Source: Flaccisagitta enflata
Lineage: Eukaryota > Chaetognatha > Sagittoidea > Aphragmophora
Assembly: GCA_965153355.1 (NCBI GenBank)
Contig: OZ231127.1
Span: 100,812,001 to 100,876,000, forward strand
DNA: 64,000 bases
Direction: 5' to 3'
Shown: in pieces, positions 21,742-32,172 of the stretch
Position numbering within the stretch: position 1 is the stretch's first letter
How the letters are laid out: each line of letters opens with the position of its first letter
Position numbers and translations under genes: made by a program
The notes under the pieces: generated by a model
The model's input: the letters and a program-made list of their open reading frames with translations, nothing else
What the model was told of the DNA's origin: nothing
The model's database searches: none

Positions 21742-23078
21742 ACGTCGATGAAAATCTTGAGCAAAGAGAAGAAACACATGATGATAAGGAGGAGGATGAG
21801 GAGAAGTGTGATGAGGAAGAGGAGGAAGCGTCCCTCACGGATAATTCAAGGGCTCTGAGTGGAGAAAACACTATCAGCATCATTACAAACCCCACAGATG
21901 GTCCAAGACGCGAGAATGGGGATATGCCCCATAACAGAGGGTATCCCAGATGGATGGCTCTCATGGATGATGGTAGGGTTCCGAGTGGTGCAAATGATGC
22001 CCACAATGTTACATACCCCACAGTTTCCTCTCAGAGAGATAGTGGGAAAATGCCCCACAACATCAGATATACCAACTGGAGCAAAAACAAAGGAGAGAAA
22101 AGAAAAAATTATGAGGATACCCAAAAGATCCAAAATGAAGAAATTAGCTGGAGTCAAGGAAGAGGGAAAATCATCAATGATTGTTCCCAGGAAGTAATTC
22201 CAATTTTGACAGATTTCAGTCGTTATCATGGTGGTGCCATTGCCTCTAAGAGACATCTCGACCACTATTCCGATCACAATCTGCCTAACGATATGATAAA
22301 AGAAAAAGGGTTGAAAATCAAAAAAGAAGTCGAGGAAAAGGTGGAAAAGGAGGAAAAGGAGGAAGAGGAGGAAGAGGAGGAAGAGGAAAGCAAAGATGAA
22401 AAGATGATGCAACATGGAAATTGGAATGACAAGAAGAGGAGAGATGATGAGGATCCGACAGGTGGTGGTAGTGGAACCTCTGGCTCTGGTTCTACACAAG
22501 GACGATGGTGGCAATTCTTTCACGATGACGCAGATGGCCCCCATGATCAAGGAGATGGGAATGGAACGCGGCAATATGAAAACGCGGGAAATGGCGGGAC
22601 TTCACGTGGCATGGTTTCACGTGAGAATCAGGCCGAATCAAAGGAAACCGATGACCAATTGAAATTACAGGCTTACATTGACTTCGAACAAGCTATTTTG
22701 GAAGCTGCAGTCAAAGAATACCAAGACGCCAGTGCTTTCCATCAGTGGGGATTGAGGATGCAAAATGAAAACAGAATTTACATCCTACTGAGAAAAAAAG
22801 AAGGCAAGCAAGGCTTCAGTCAAACCATGGTTTGGCGTAAGGCGAAATATTCCAACAAAAGAATTCCAAATCGAGATGAGCCAAAACATCTGAGCCCACA
22901 ATCCAAAAAAGAGCGGTTAGCGGTTGACAGATGGTTAGATCAGGCCGAATTACTGGTGAACGAAACGTACAAGTTTAGAAGGACCATTGGAGAAGCACCT
23001 ATCACGCACCTATCACGGTCATGTGATTCACTCTGCCCATCTTCCAGGACAATTTCAGGACAATGGAATGTCGCATAG
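21738..23078 (+). CDS. C-terminal part of the acidic repeat protein
   Basis: 446 residues open from upstream of 21,738. This ORF has no good ATG of its own at its start, which supports it being a continuation across the G run. An Asp/Glu/Lys-rich head contains two related blocks (NPTDGPRRENGDMPHN and YPTVSSQRDSGKMPHN, about 44 residues apart). Then come a Glu/Lys run (EEKEEEEEEEEEES), a Gly/Ser linker and a folded-looking helical region (about residues 310-430) with YIDFEQAILEAAVKEYQDAS and RLAVDRWLDQAELLVNETYK. The last 15 or so codons follow an 11-base tandem duplication (22,995-23,016) that shifts the frame, so the native C-terminus may differ. Unrecognised. Confidence 0.5.
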   Translation: MNVDENLEQREETHDDKEEDEEKCDEEEEEASLTDNSRALSGENTISIITNPTDGPRRENGDMPHNRGYPRWMALMDDGRVPSGANDAHNVTYPTVSSQRDSGKMPHNIRYTNWSKNKGEKRKNYEDTQKIQNEEISWSQGRGKIINDCSQEVIPILTDFSRYHGGAIASKRHLDHYSDHNLPNDMIKEKGLKIKKEVEEKVEKEEKEEEEEEEEEESKDEKMMQHGNWNDKKRRDDEDPTGGGSGTSGSGSTQGRWWQFFHDDADGPHDQGDGNGTRQYENAGNGGTSRGMVSRENQAESKETDDQLKLQAYIDFEQAILEAAVKEYQDASAFHQWGLRMQNENRIYILLRKKEGKQGFSQTMVWRKAKYSNKRIPNRDEPKHLSPQSKKERLAVDRWLDQAELLVNETYKFRRTIGEAPITHLSRSCDSLCPSSRTISGQWNVA

Positions 23079-23218
23079 ACAAAAACTAATTGACTAATTG
23101 GCGTGTTAAATTTTTTCGTTGATTCTGTTGATACTGTTCTCTTGGATATTATTGGTGACTTTTATTTTCTATCATATTTCCTATGTTATTCTATTTCAAA
23201 ATATTTTTTCTAGCAGAA

Positions 23219-23819
23219 ATGGGCAACAAAGATTCCGCTTTCGTATTCTTAATCGGATGGGCATGTATCGACTATCTCTGCCTAAATTCCGTGAGGGAGT
23301 TATACAACATACTGAAGGACATATCTTCCTTGGTGGTTTATCATCCCTCCCATGACAATGAACCCTCAGACCATATTCACATTTTACAATCAAAAGGTGC
23401 AAATCATGCTTCGTCAGCTCGAAAAGGTGCAAATCATGCTTCGTCAGCTCGACCCAGTACTCAAGGACCACATGAAAAATCGATTTGAGTTTAATAACTA
23501 CCTGAAAAATGTTAATCATCCGATAGATTTTAACACCATAGAGGCTGTCGTGGCTTCTACTTTTGGCTATGATGGCTGGATTTCCAATGCAACCCATTTG
23601 ACTGAGAACAGTGATAAAATAACTCAAATCATGCTGCAGAGAATGTCGACAGTACATTTGCCTCTGGAGATAGACTGCTTGTCTTATTGCGCCAATGCCA
23701 TCATGAAACGGCTACATCTGAATGCTGGAAATTTCAATCCTTCTTACTTTGGTACCACAAGTGGTAACAATGATCAAGATTCTGTGGTGGCCCCTCCATC
23801 TAGTGAGGGAATCGAGTAA
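23219..23819 (+). CDS. hypothetical protein exon, frameshifted
   Basis: A strong acceptor (ATATTTTTTCTAGCAG) ends at 23,216, three bases before ATG GGC AAC. The first frame reads MGNKDSAFVFLIGWACIDYL and onward to about 23,380. After the TTTT run at 23,382-23,385 the coherent frame changes to one with LRQLDPVLKDHMKNRFEFNN and ends at TAA 23,817. A perfect 30-base tandem duplication (23,392-23,421 and 23,422-23,451) inserts ten residues in frame. Total about 190 codons, mostly helical; residues 8-20 are hydrophobic, perhaps a membrane anchor. No family recognised. Confidence 0.42.
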
Positions 23820-23839
23820 GACCTGTTTGGCTTCATGCC

Positions 23840-24052
23840 TGTATGTATGTTTGTATGTCTGTTTGTCTGTTTGTCTGTCTGTTTGTCTGTCTGTTTATCT
23901 GTCTGTCTGTCTATCTGCCTGTCTTTCTGTTTGTCCGTCTTTCTATCTGTCTATCTGTCTATTTTTCTATCTCTCTGTCTGTCTGTTTGTTGTCTGTCTG
24001 TCTGTCTGTCTCTCTGCCTCTTTGTCTCTCTATCTATCTTTTTATCCCTCTG

Positions 24053-24133
<81 letters not shown>

Positions 24134-24153
24134 CTCTCTCTCTTTCTCTCTCT
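23840..24153 (+). repeat. (TGTC/TATC)n then (CT)n microsatellite
   Basis: CTGTTTGTCTGTCTG-type units followed by about 95 bases of CT. It lies immediately upstream of a putative 3' splice site at 24,209. Confidence 0.97.
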
Positions 24154-24209
24154 CTGCATATCAAAATTATCCCTTTTCATTCATTTTCATCCGTTTGCAC
24201 ACATGTTAG

Positions 24210-24552
24210 AAAAAAGCGTGCTGCATGGAAATGGATGAAAACAAAAAAGGTCAAATCGGTGTTGGAATTGAAAACCACCATGAAGGAACAAGACTGGGAG
24301 GATCTACAAAGTTATTTTGGGCTAAACTGGGAAGTGACTGCAGAATCTGTTCTAGAGTGTATGTCATACGAGCATCTGAATAAGATGAATCGTATGACAT
24401 ACACGGAAAAGATGATATTTCTTTTCAAAAGCAAAGTTGAGCAAAAAAAGCAGGAAGGGACATTGAAGCCATGCGTCCAATGGCTCGAGGTTTGTCTAAA
24501 TGCGAGACGCCCTTATTTAAAGTCAATTGATTGCTTGGGCAGGGGCATTTAA
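24210..24552 (+). CDS. hypothetical exon behind a CT tract
   Basis: After (CT)n and ACACATGTTAG an open frame begins KKRAAWKWMKTKKVKSVLEL and runs 114 codons to TAA at 24,550, four bases before a GTCGCG-family element starts. It is basic and helical, with a possible small domain around WEDLQSYFGLNWEVTAESVL. The element insertion may have provided or displaced the original end. No family recognised. Confidence 0.4.
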
Positions 24553-24555
24553 GCT

Positions 24556-24699
24556 AACAAGGCCGGATACACGTCCATTAGTTGCGGATTGGTGGGCAGG
24601 GGCGGAAATACGCGTTTTCCCACTTTTCAACTCGAGCGTGACCAACCAACCGACGGACGGACAGAGCCTCTTATAGAGTTGCGTGTCCGCAACTAAAAA
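24556..24699 (-). mobile_element. GTCGCG-hairpin element, full copy
   Basis: Starts AACAAGGCCGGATACACG and ends GTTGCGTGTCCGCAACTAAAAA, a terminal hairpin. The inside has GGTGGGCAGGGGC and a CCGACGGACGGACAGAGC tract. It abuts the upstream ORF stop. Confidence 0.75.
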
Positions 24700-24980
24700 C
24701 CACCATTATGAATAACGGACGGACTAACAGTGCTAATTTTTAGGTCCATCACCAAAATATATACTCATTCATGTACATATTTCAACATATATGTAGGACT
24801 TCTTGAATGCCAACGATATACCAATTCTGCCGTTTCTCCGTTTCATTTTTGGGTTTTTCTGTACTAAGAAATTTGTGTGCCCAAATGATGATGACGCATC
24901 ACCTCAAATTTACCAAAATACGCTTACCAAAACGCCTAGTAGCAAACGTAACTGTTTGTATATCCAGGCAAGTAGTCAAT

Positions 24981-25065
24981 TTTTACTCGCGTGGTACGCG
25001 ACTTTAAGCTTTGCTTTGTCGGTCCGTCCGTCGATTCGTATGTCCATAGGTCGGTCTGTCCGTTG
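24981..25065 (+). mobile_element. GTCGCG-hairpin element, hairpin end only
   Basis: TTTTACTCGCGTGGTACGCG with a following GGTCCGTCCGTC tract; the CCGGCCTTGTT end is absent. Confidence 0.5.
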
Positions 25066-25148
25066 GTATGACAGTCACCACCACCATCCATTTTAAAACC
25101 ACACTTATTTCTTTGTGATAGGGGCCAAGTGACACTTTCAAGACTGGA

Positions 25149-25330
25149 TTGATGAATCTTTTGTCTGGACCTATGTGCTTCACAGCGCTTGTCACTGAAA
25201 GCAAACAATTCACAATGTCATCCTTGATAGGCGCCTACAATTTGGTTCTGGGTGGAGAATTTGACCGGGATTTTAATGTTTCTGCGATAAAGCGCCTGTG
25301 GGGATGTGAATCAATGGCAAGAGGGGGGGG
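25149..25330 (+). CDS. possible exon, hypothetical
   Basis: Open frame reading MMNLLSGPMCFTALVTESKQ then SLIGAYNLVLGGEFDRDFNV, ending in G-rich sequence (two runs of eight or nine G at 25,324-25,350). Coding-like composition; the splice sites are not clear. It may be the exon before 25,431. Confidence 0.3.
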
Positions 25331-25430
25331 GGTTGACTATGGGGGGGGGGTAGTTAATTTGAAATTTCAAAAATTGATGTTACCTAATTTATCGCGCAAA
25401 AATATACTGAAATAATAACCCTAATATCAG

Positions 25431-25583
25431 GTTGTCAATATTAAATCGAAATCCACTCAATTTTTCAACAATCCACTTGCATTTTTGGCAACTAGTAACT
25501 GTCCCATTTATCAATTGGTTGGCAATGCAGTGGACAGAGATGCTCTTCTGAACAGGTTCTATACATCTGAGATAAGTGTCTAA
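25431..25583 (+). CDS. possible terminal exon, hypothetical
   Basis: A CTAATATCAG acceptor at 25,421-25,430 is followed by 50 codons in phase 0 (VVNIKSKSTQFFNNPLAFLA and onward, including CPIYQLVGNAVDRDALLNRF), ending TAA 25,581. The other two frames are closed. Unrecognised. Confidence 0.4.
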   Translation, partial: VVNIKSKSTQFFNNPLAFLATSNCPIYQLVGNAVDRDALLNRFYTSEISV

Positions 25584-25682
25584 TCTCCTATCGCCTATCC
25601 ATTTCTCTGCCTACATATTTGACATTCTATCTTACTGCCTTCATGCCTACCTACCATGTTACCTGTTGAATAACCCACAATT

Positions 25683-25685
<3 letters not shown>

Positions 25686-25769
<84 letters not shown>

Positions 25770-25919
25770 ATTCTTTCTTTCTATCTTTCTATCTTTCTAT
25801 CTTTCTGTCTTTCTATCTTTCTGTCTTTCTATCTTTTAGTCTTTCTATCTTTCTGTCTTTCTATCTTTCTATCTTTCTGTCTTTCTGTCTTTGTTTCTGT
25901 CTTTCTTCCTCTCTATGTA

Positions 25920-26009
<90 letters not shown>

Positions 26010-26010
26010 A
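25686..26010 (+). repeat. (CT)n - (CTTT/CTAT)n - (CT)n microsatellite
   Basis: CT at 25,686-25,766, CTTTCTAT and CTTTCTGT units to about 25,910, then CT at 25,922-26,007. It ends 7 bases before a putative 3' splice site. Confidence 0.97.
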
Positions 26011-26014
26011 TAAG

Positions 26015-26291
26015 GGCTTATGTCTTGGAATTAAAGGTACCTATTATACCTGTTGGAAAACCTTCACCTCAAAACGGAAAATGGCTTAGATCTCCACCAT
26101 GCTCAATGTCCAGTGAGGTTCTATTAGCTCTATTTGCTAAACATTTCCGGGCAAATTTCTGCGAAATACCACCTTATGATCACGAGAGCGAAAATTTTTT
26201 TGTGAATTACGATTTTTCAAACTTTGATGAACCCATTCAACGCCATTTATCCAGTTCATCGTCGTCGTCGTCGGACAGTGAAACTGAATAA
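26015..26291 (+). CDS. hypothetical exon behind a CT tract
   Basis: CCAATAAG follows the CT tract, then an open frame reads AYVLELKVPIIPVGKPSPQN and onward, through EVLLALFAKHFRANFCEIPP, to a serine run and SDSETE before TAA 26,289. About 91 codons. The serine run with acidic end resembles casein-kinase-2-type acidic tails. No family recognised. Confidence 0.45.
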
Positions 26292-26576
26292 TTCAATTTT
26301 TGGGCAGCCTTCCTAAGTTTTTTGTCAGCGGCCCCACAAAGCCAATACCCTGTACTTTTATCATGCCTGTAAAACCAAAACTCCATATGAGGGGACTTTA
26401 GGACCCCTGAACCCTAACTATTCTTTGAAACTTTTTATCTCTTAAATGAACTGCCCAAAATTGAATCATTACCTCTTATCTTATCTCATCAATTATAATA
26501 TTATCAATCTATAATTACTTACTTAATAATTGGTGAATGAAAATCATGTGTCAATCTGTCTTTAAGAGGCTGTTTT

Positions 26577-27029
26577 ATGAGGATGGATTGGAAAGCAGAC
26601 TATATACCTTTCAAAAGTAGCGATGAAAATGAAGAAAACAATCAGAAAAAAAGGGTACTCACGACCACTAGTGCCCGAACGCTCTCTCTAAGGTTGAAAC
26701 TCACACATCTGAGAGTGAAATTAGATGATGAAAGGTCGCAATCAAAGGATTTGAAAGCAAAGAACGAAGAGTTGGCAAAAAAAGTGGAAGAATTGCAAGC
26801 GGATAAAAACAATTTGCTACATAAGGTCAACATCGCTTTAGCTATGCAAGCTGGTGCTGATGAAGCCGTGTCGCATTTAACTGCCAGATTGGAGCGTGTA
26901 CAAGCTCAAAGACTGCAAGAGAAAATAACTGCTCACGGGTCACTTTCAAGGTTTACAGCTTTAGTGGAGCAGTTGAAAAGCAGAAATTTACTGGAGCAAA
27001 TAAACTTCGACGAAATTAGCTCTTTATAG
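26577..27029 (+). CDS. hypothetical 150-residue coiled-coil protein
   Basis: ATG 26,577 to TAG 27,027. Residues about 35-105 are a clear coiled coil (LRLKLTHLRVKLDDERSQSK, then KNEELAKKVEELQADKNNLL) with heptad leucines. The end is SRFTALVEQLKSRNLLEQIN. Another frame is open just upstream from 26,537 (MKIMCQSVFKRLFYEDGLES), so the real start may lie earlier with a frame change. Unrecognised; last member of the + strand cluster. Confidence 0.5.
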   Translation: MRMDWKADYIPFKSSDENEENNQKKRVLTTTSARTLSLRLKLTHLRVKLDDERSQSKDLKAKNEELAKKVEELQADKNNLLHKVNIALAMQAGADEAVSHLTARLERVQAQRLQEKITAHGSLSRFTALVEQLKSRNLLEQINFDEISSL

Positions 27030-27835
27030 TGCTATTTTGAAGACTTTGGTCTTTGGTACCCTTTCATAGTTTTATCTTTTTTTAAAGTGCCATTTTGATA
27101 TTTCATTGGGAAATGGTGTTTGGAAAGGCTTTAGGCTCAAAAAAGGTTGATTACCTATATATATTCCCCTAAATATTCAATTTATGGTCATGGACCATTT
27201 TTGGGCCGCTGCCTATATACTCATTTGATCCTTGCCTTGATTTTTGGCTTTCAACCGCGATAAAGTGTCACTGAACTCATACATTTCAGCTGGAGAGCGT
27301 CAAACTTGTTGGAATTGGCGGGGCCACTCTCAAACTCGCTGATTCCAGCAGTTGTAACAGGATTTTTTCATAGTTTACATAGTAAAAAAACTAAATGTCC
27401 ATTTTTCTCAAAATAGGTCATTTTCAATTTTCTTCATTATCTGGCCATTAAGGGTCCCTAGGGGGCTGACATTGGTGGTACATTAATCTGGAATACTCCC
27501 CGCCCCTAAGGGGCCCCAAATTGGGGTAAAAAATTTTTCATGTTAAATCCGCTGATTTTAACGGGGGCGGGGTCACTTTTTTAAATGACCATGCTAAATC
27601 CGCTGATTTTAACAGGTTTACATGCAAAATTCCCTGTTTTTGTCCTCCACATGCTTATCTAACATCATGAGACTCTATATGGTGACAAAAAACAAGACGG
27701 GCATGCCTTATTAGCGGGGGCGCTCCTAGCGAACCTCCACTGTATATGTGCTTCTCTCAGACTTCAACTTGTGACTTGATTTCATCAAGACTTTATTTTT
27801 TGATTTTCATCAGATTAGGCCAAAGATTTTACATA
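27030..27835. other. non-coding interval with diverged repeats
   Basis: No gene seen. AAATCCGCTGATTTTAAC occurs twice about 50 bases apart (27,545 and 27,597), and TTTGGGCCGCTGCC at 27,202 resembles an end of the foldback family. Confidence 0.5.
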
Positions 27836-27990
27836 CAGTAGATGTCGTCTAGACTTGGAAATACGGGGGAGCTCATAACCTGACTATCAGTATAGTGAAG
27901 GGACCGATATTATACTGGTGTAATGTACAGACCCTAAGGGGTTGACAATGGGGTATGGCATCCCCCTACGGCTTACCTTAGGAAAAAAAT
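27836..27990 (+). repeat. one end of the tRNA-cored TIR element
   Basis: CAGTAGATGTCGTCTAGACT to GGTATGGCATCCCCCTACGG matches the left inverted repeat of the complete element at 61,345-61,847. The core and other end are absent here. Confidence 0.75.
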
Positions 27991-28439
27991 ATTGAGTGTA
28001 ATTGGAAAAAAGTCGAATTATGTAATTCGACTTTTTGAAACGTAGGGGAGAAATAAAGTTTTCCATATTTTCGATATTTCTTAATAATCCCAATTTTTTT
28101 ATCAATGAAATGTGCAACAAAAAGTATCTTACAAAAAACTTTGAAGAAAATGTTTTTCAAAATCAACTGAGAATCTAAAAATAAACAAAACATTCAAAAG
28201 TTACTTATTCCTGTATAGTATATGCTTCCACTCATATACTCACCTATCCAATTTTAGGTACGATCTAATTTTAGTGGTTAATGAATATCAAAACCTTTGG
28301 ATAAGTAATTTTTATGCAGAAAACAAGACTTTTGTCTTAATATTAAACAAATATTTTTTCAAGTATGCTATTGGGTTAGGGGACAAAAGTTAGCGCTGAC
28401 TTCTGGCATTGACTGGGATAATCAATTCAGCAAGAGTTA

Positions 28440-28830
28440 CATCTAATTGAAAAAAAGAAGGAACTATGGGTGTCCGACGTCCTAGTGGCTACCCTTCCTC
28501 TCAATTAAACAAAAGGGGTGGGACTTTGGACAATTTATACTAAATGTTTGTTAAAGGGAAATCTTAGTGATTGGAGGAAAGGGAATTCATCTTCAAAGAA
28601 GATATATCATGGGATGATAGGTCACCATGAAGGGTAAAATTTACTCTCCCATATTTAGAAAAAAATCCAAGAATTAGAATATTTTACTATATCCAGTTTC
28701 TGGTCATCAGTTGGAGACCTGCACCCTAGAGTGAGTTTCGGTCCTTTAACTCCAATACTCAGGTGCAGGCGGACCCACCAAAAGGTGCCTTCGCTGGATA
28801 AAGATAAATACTCAAATATTTTGAAGTTAG
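28440..28830 (-). repeat. 3' flank of RT element, inverted against 33,640-34,060
   Basis: ATATATCATGGGATGATAGG and the block with TGGTCATCAGTTGG recur in reverse complement at 33,866-33,896 and about 33,750. The RT copies on either side are inverted in the same way, so these are the element's own 3' sequences. Confidence 0.65.
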
Positions 28831-28995
28831 AATTAAGATTTATAATTTTTTAGGGTGACAGAGAAGATTTTCATTTAAGGCTTGCTATTGATAGAGTAAT
28901 AAACATCAAAAGACAATCAAAAGTCCAGAGAATAATGAGGAGAAGCCAATTGACCCACTCACCCATTAAGACTTGTGATAATCAATTAAGGCTCA

Positions 28996-30555
28996 TTACG
29001 GTAATATATCTTTGATAAAAATGTTGGTATCATTGATATCATATTTCAGTACAATATTGTTCCTATCTTTAAAAAAACGCAAACTAAGCCTTTTTAAATC
29101 TGCAAGTTTGTAACCCTGACCCTGCAGTCTCTCAGTTAAGTTTTTGCACTTAACCTTGAAATTCTGATAGCTAGAATTAATTCTTGCAAATCTAATCATT
29201 TGACTATAGAATACTCCTAATGCTGACTTTTTAGGTATACAGCTATCCATAAAAGGGAAGTTTACGATTTTGAAATTAAAATCATCCCTCTTATCATATA
29301 TGGAAAAATCTAATAGCCCATTTTCAGATTTAATCCTCAGGTCCAGATAAGAAACCTCCTTTGAATTAACAGATTCTGGCTTGATTTCTAACTCTCTTGG
29401 ATATATTTTATATATGTGCTCTCTGAAGTCTGGGAAATTACCTACAAAAAGGTCATCTATGTATCTAGAGCACAAATTAAATTTTCTGGCCAGAACGATA
29501 TTTTGCTTTGAAGTTTTCTCTACATAGTCTGCCTCATAGCTATATAATAAAAGGTTTGCTATGTCCTGACCTGAGTCCAACCCAATAGGAATTCCTATTA
29601 CCTGTTTGTAAATCTTTCTTCCAAATTTAACATAAATGTTATCTAATATGAATTCTAGAATTTCTTGCATATCTGTTATCCGGAAAGAGCAGCAATTTTT
29701 TCCTGCAGTTGTACTGAAATATGCCCTTTGCATGTTCACATTTATAAATTGTTTATTTTCTCTGCTATAGACTTTTTGGAAAATCTTAGCAAAATTTCTA
29801 ATAATTTCTGGATGCGGAAGCGCTGTATATAAAGTAGAAAAATCATATGTTTCCATATGTTGCATATCTTTACTTTTGATTTTATCCATGAATTCCAAGG
29901 AATTCTCTATTATCCAAAAATAATTCAAATCTGCTCTTTGAGACACTGTTAATGAATAATTTTTCATATGATTTAAAATGACCTTCAGAGCTTTTGAAAA
30001 ATATTTAGATAATAGTTTGATACTGCAAGATTTTGATCCTGCTATAAATCTACTGCCTATTGGGTTTTTATGCATTTTAGGAATCCAGTAAATAAGAGGG
30101 ATATCCTTCATTTCATTGGGAACTTTTATGTTTTTTGACTTGGAAAAATTTATGATAATGTTATGAATGGTATCCACATCTTTATTTTCTGGTTCATAGG
30201 TTAACTGTCCTGGTCTACTCAATTCATCTTTAATCTTAGAAACATAATGTGACTTACATGTAAAGAGAATATTATTTTGTGCCTTATCAGTAACAGTTAT
30301 GACATAAGATTCCTTTAATCTATCCAATTCTCTCTTTACATCTCCTTCAATTCTAAGATTCCAACTTCTCAATTTATGTTTACCAGACTCTATTTTCCTA
30401 TCTATAAGTTCAACTACTTTATTTTTCCATGAATCTAAGCAACTTTCATTGACATTATTATCTTCTGACATTTTTCTCTCTTTTGTTATCCATTTATCAA
30501 TATAAGCATCCAGAAATGTTGTTATGATATTTCTATCCTCTTTCCAATGTAACAT
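28996..30555 (-). CDS. reverse transcriptase of Penelope-like type
   Basis: 519-residue ORF. Motifs in order: IPKMHKNPIGSRFIAGS (about residue 170), a region equivalent to RT motif 2; YDFSTLYTALPH (motif A, catalytic Asp); GIPIGLDSGQDIANLLLYSY (motif B); RYIDDLFVGNF (motif C, the paired Asp); YLDLRI and a C-terminal YDKRDDFNFKIVNFP block. Known: PKxHK, the LYT box and the small palm are typical of Penelope-like and related RTs common in cnidarians and molluscs. No GIY-YIG endonuclease or retroviral integrase is seen, so if mobile it is endonuclease-lacking or uses another module. It could be the 3' exon of a longer protein, because a (CT)n tract, read on this strand, lies just upstream. All catalytic aspartates are intact. 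Confidence 0.8.
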   Translation of the reverse strand: MLHWKEDRNIITTFLDAYIDKWITKERKMSEDNNVNESCLDSWKNKVVELIDRKIESGKHKLRSWNLRIEGDVKRELDRLKESYVITVTDKAQNNILFTCKSHYVSKIKDELSRPGQLTYEPENKDVDTIHNIIINFSKSKNIKVPNEMKDIPLIYWIPKMHKNPIGSRFIAGSKSCSIKLLSKYFSKALKVILNHMKNYSLTVSQRADLNYFWIIENSLEFMDKIKSKDMQHMETYDFSTLYTALPHPEIIRNFAKIFQKVYSRENKQFINVNMQRAYFSTTAGKNCCSFRITDMQEILEFILDNIYVKFGRKIYKQVIGIPIGLDSGQDIANLLLYSYEADYVEKTSKQNIVLARKFNLCSRYIDDLFVGNFPDFREHIYKIYPRELEIKPESVNSKEVSYLDLRIKSENGLLDFSIYDKRDDFNFKIVNFPFMDSCIPKKSALGVFYSQMIRFARINSSYQNFKVKCKNLTERLQGQGYKLADLKRLSLRFFKDRNNIVLKYDINDTNIFIKDILP

Positions 30556-30620
30556 AGGAAAAGAGTCAAATTGTTACGCAAATTGACTCCAAGTTTTATG
30601 ACGCTAGCTTGCGCATTTTG

Positions 30621-31147
<527 letters not shown>

Positions 31148-31220
31148 ACAGTCAAAGATAGAGGAAAACTGAGAAAAAGAAAAGACAACTTTAGATTGAA
31201 GAACAACAAGGTCAACAAAC

Positions 31221-31558
31221 CTTAGTCGCGTGGTAATAAAGGTAATATAGGTAATAAAGGTAATAAAGGTAATAAGGTAATGAATTAAAATAAAGTACTT
31301 GAATTACCTTTAAGTACCCTAATGTACCTAATGTACCCTAAAGTACCCTAAAATACCCTAAAATACTTAAAGTACCCCATAGTACCTTTTATACCTATAG
31401 TGCCCTTAAGTACCCTAAAGTACCCTAAAGTACCCTAAAGTACTCTTAAGTACCTTTAAAATGAAAACAAAAGTAATATTTCAAAAATGTGATGGACCGA
31501 CCGACCAACAGACCGACCAACATAGCGGCTTCTAGAGTCGCGTTCACGCGACTAAAAA
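31221..31558 (+). mobile_element. GTCGCG-hairpin element with simple-repeat interior
   Basis: It starts CTTAGTCGCGTGG and ends GAGTCGCGTTCACGCGACTAAAAA, so the hairpin end is at both sides. The interior is (GGTAATAAA)n then (TACCCTAAAG)n with a CCGACCGACCAACA tract. Confidence 0.6.
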
Positions 31559-31724
31559 CAAACAGGCAGTCAACCAGACAGCAGAGATACAGACAGTGAG
31601 ATACACACACAGAGGATCATGCACTGAAAAAAAGAAACTCCCATTTACAACTTTTTTCCGGTTGGCGATTAGCCGCCTTTATTGGTATTAGAGGATCAAC
31701 CACTTTTTTTGCAGAATTTCAGCT

Positions 31725-32025
31725 TCATCTATTTGCTTGATTTGCAAAACCAGCGCAGGTTTCGAACCTGGAACCTTCTAATAAACTGACCATTATGAAT
31801 TTGAAGTCAAGTGAGTTACCCACTAGACTAATTTCAGCATCTGTTTAGGAAGAGCGAATTTGATTTAGTGTATTCAAAAGAATTTTCTATCAACAGAGCT
31901 GCTATACCCCATCGTTAACCCTATAGGACGTTAGAATTATGCACACTCTGTTTCATTTCATTTGGACAAATGGTATTTAAGGTGTGAGAGCCTCCGTATT
32001 TCCAAGTCTAGACGACATCTACTGC
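31725..32025 (-). mobile_element. half of a tRNA-cored TIR element
   Basis: It matches the core and right end of 61,345-61,847, ending ATCTACTGC, the complement of CAGTAGAT. The left end is missing. Confidence 0.7.
31745..31842 (-). ncRNA. tRNA-like sequence (SINE-type or decayed tRNA)
   Basis: On the - strand an A-box-like TAGTCTAGTGGGTA and a B-box-like GGTTCGAAACC are about 60 bases apart, which fits a long-variable-arm tRNA (Leu or Ser type). TTCAAAT in the anticodon position is compatible with Leu-CAA. The acceptor and anticodon stems do not pair well, so it is not a working tRNA. A second A-box-like AGCTCTGTTGATAG lies farther upstream on the same strand. Confidence 0.5.
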
Positions 32026-32172
32026 AGCTCTTTAAAAAATCAGCTCAACCTGCTCAATCAGACTATTTCTATAATTTCTATGGTTGTTTTAAGTTTCGCT
32101 CTAATACTAATTTTTCCGGTCGGCGATTAGCCGCCTTTATTGGTATTAGAGGATCAACCACTTTTTTTGCAT

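Larger units (their letters stand above)
31658..32172 (+). repeat. 60-base direct repeats flanking a 390-base insert
   Basis: CGGCGATTAGCCGCCTTTAT and the following 35 bases occur at 31,658-31,720 and 32,110-32,172. Between them lies half of a tRNA-cored element. The second copy runs straight into the truncated RT ORF. Confidence 0.75.

Noticed and set aside
31745-31842. A working tRNA gene
   Set aside because: The A and B boxes are good, but the acceptor and anticodon stems do not pair; it is inside a repeat element. The same applies to 44,700-44,795 and 61,560-61,665.
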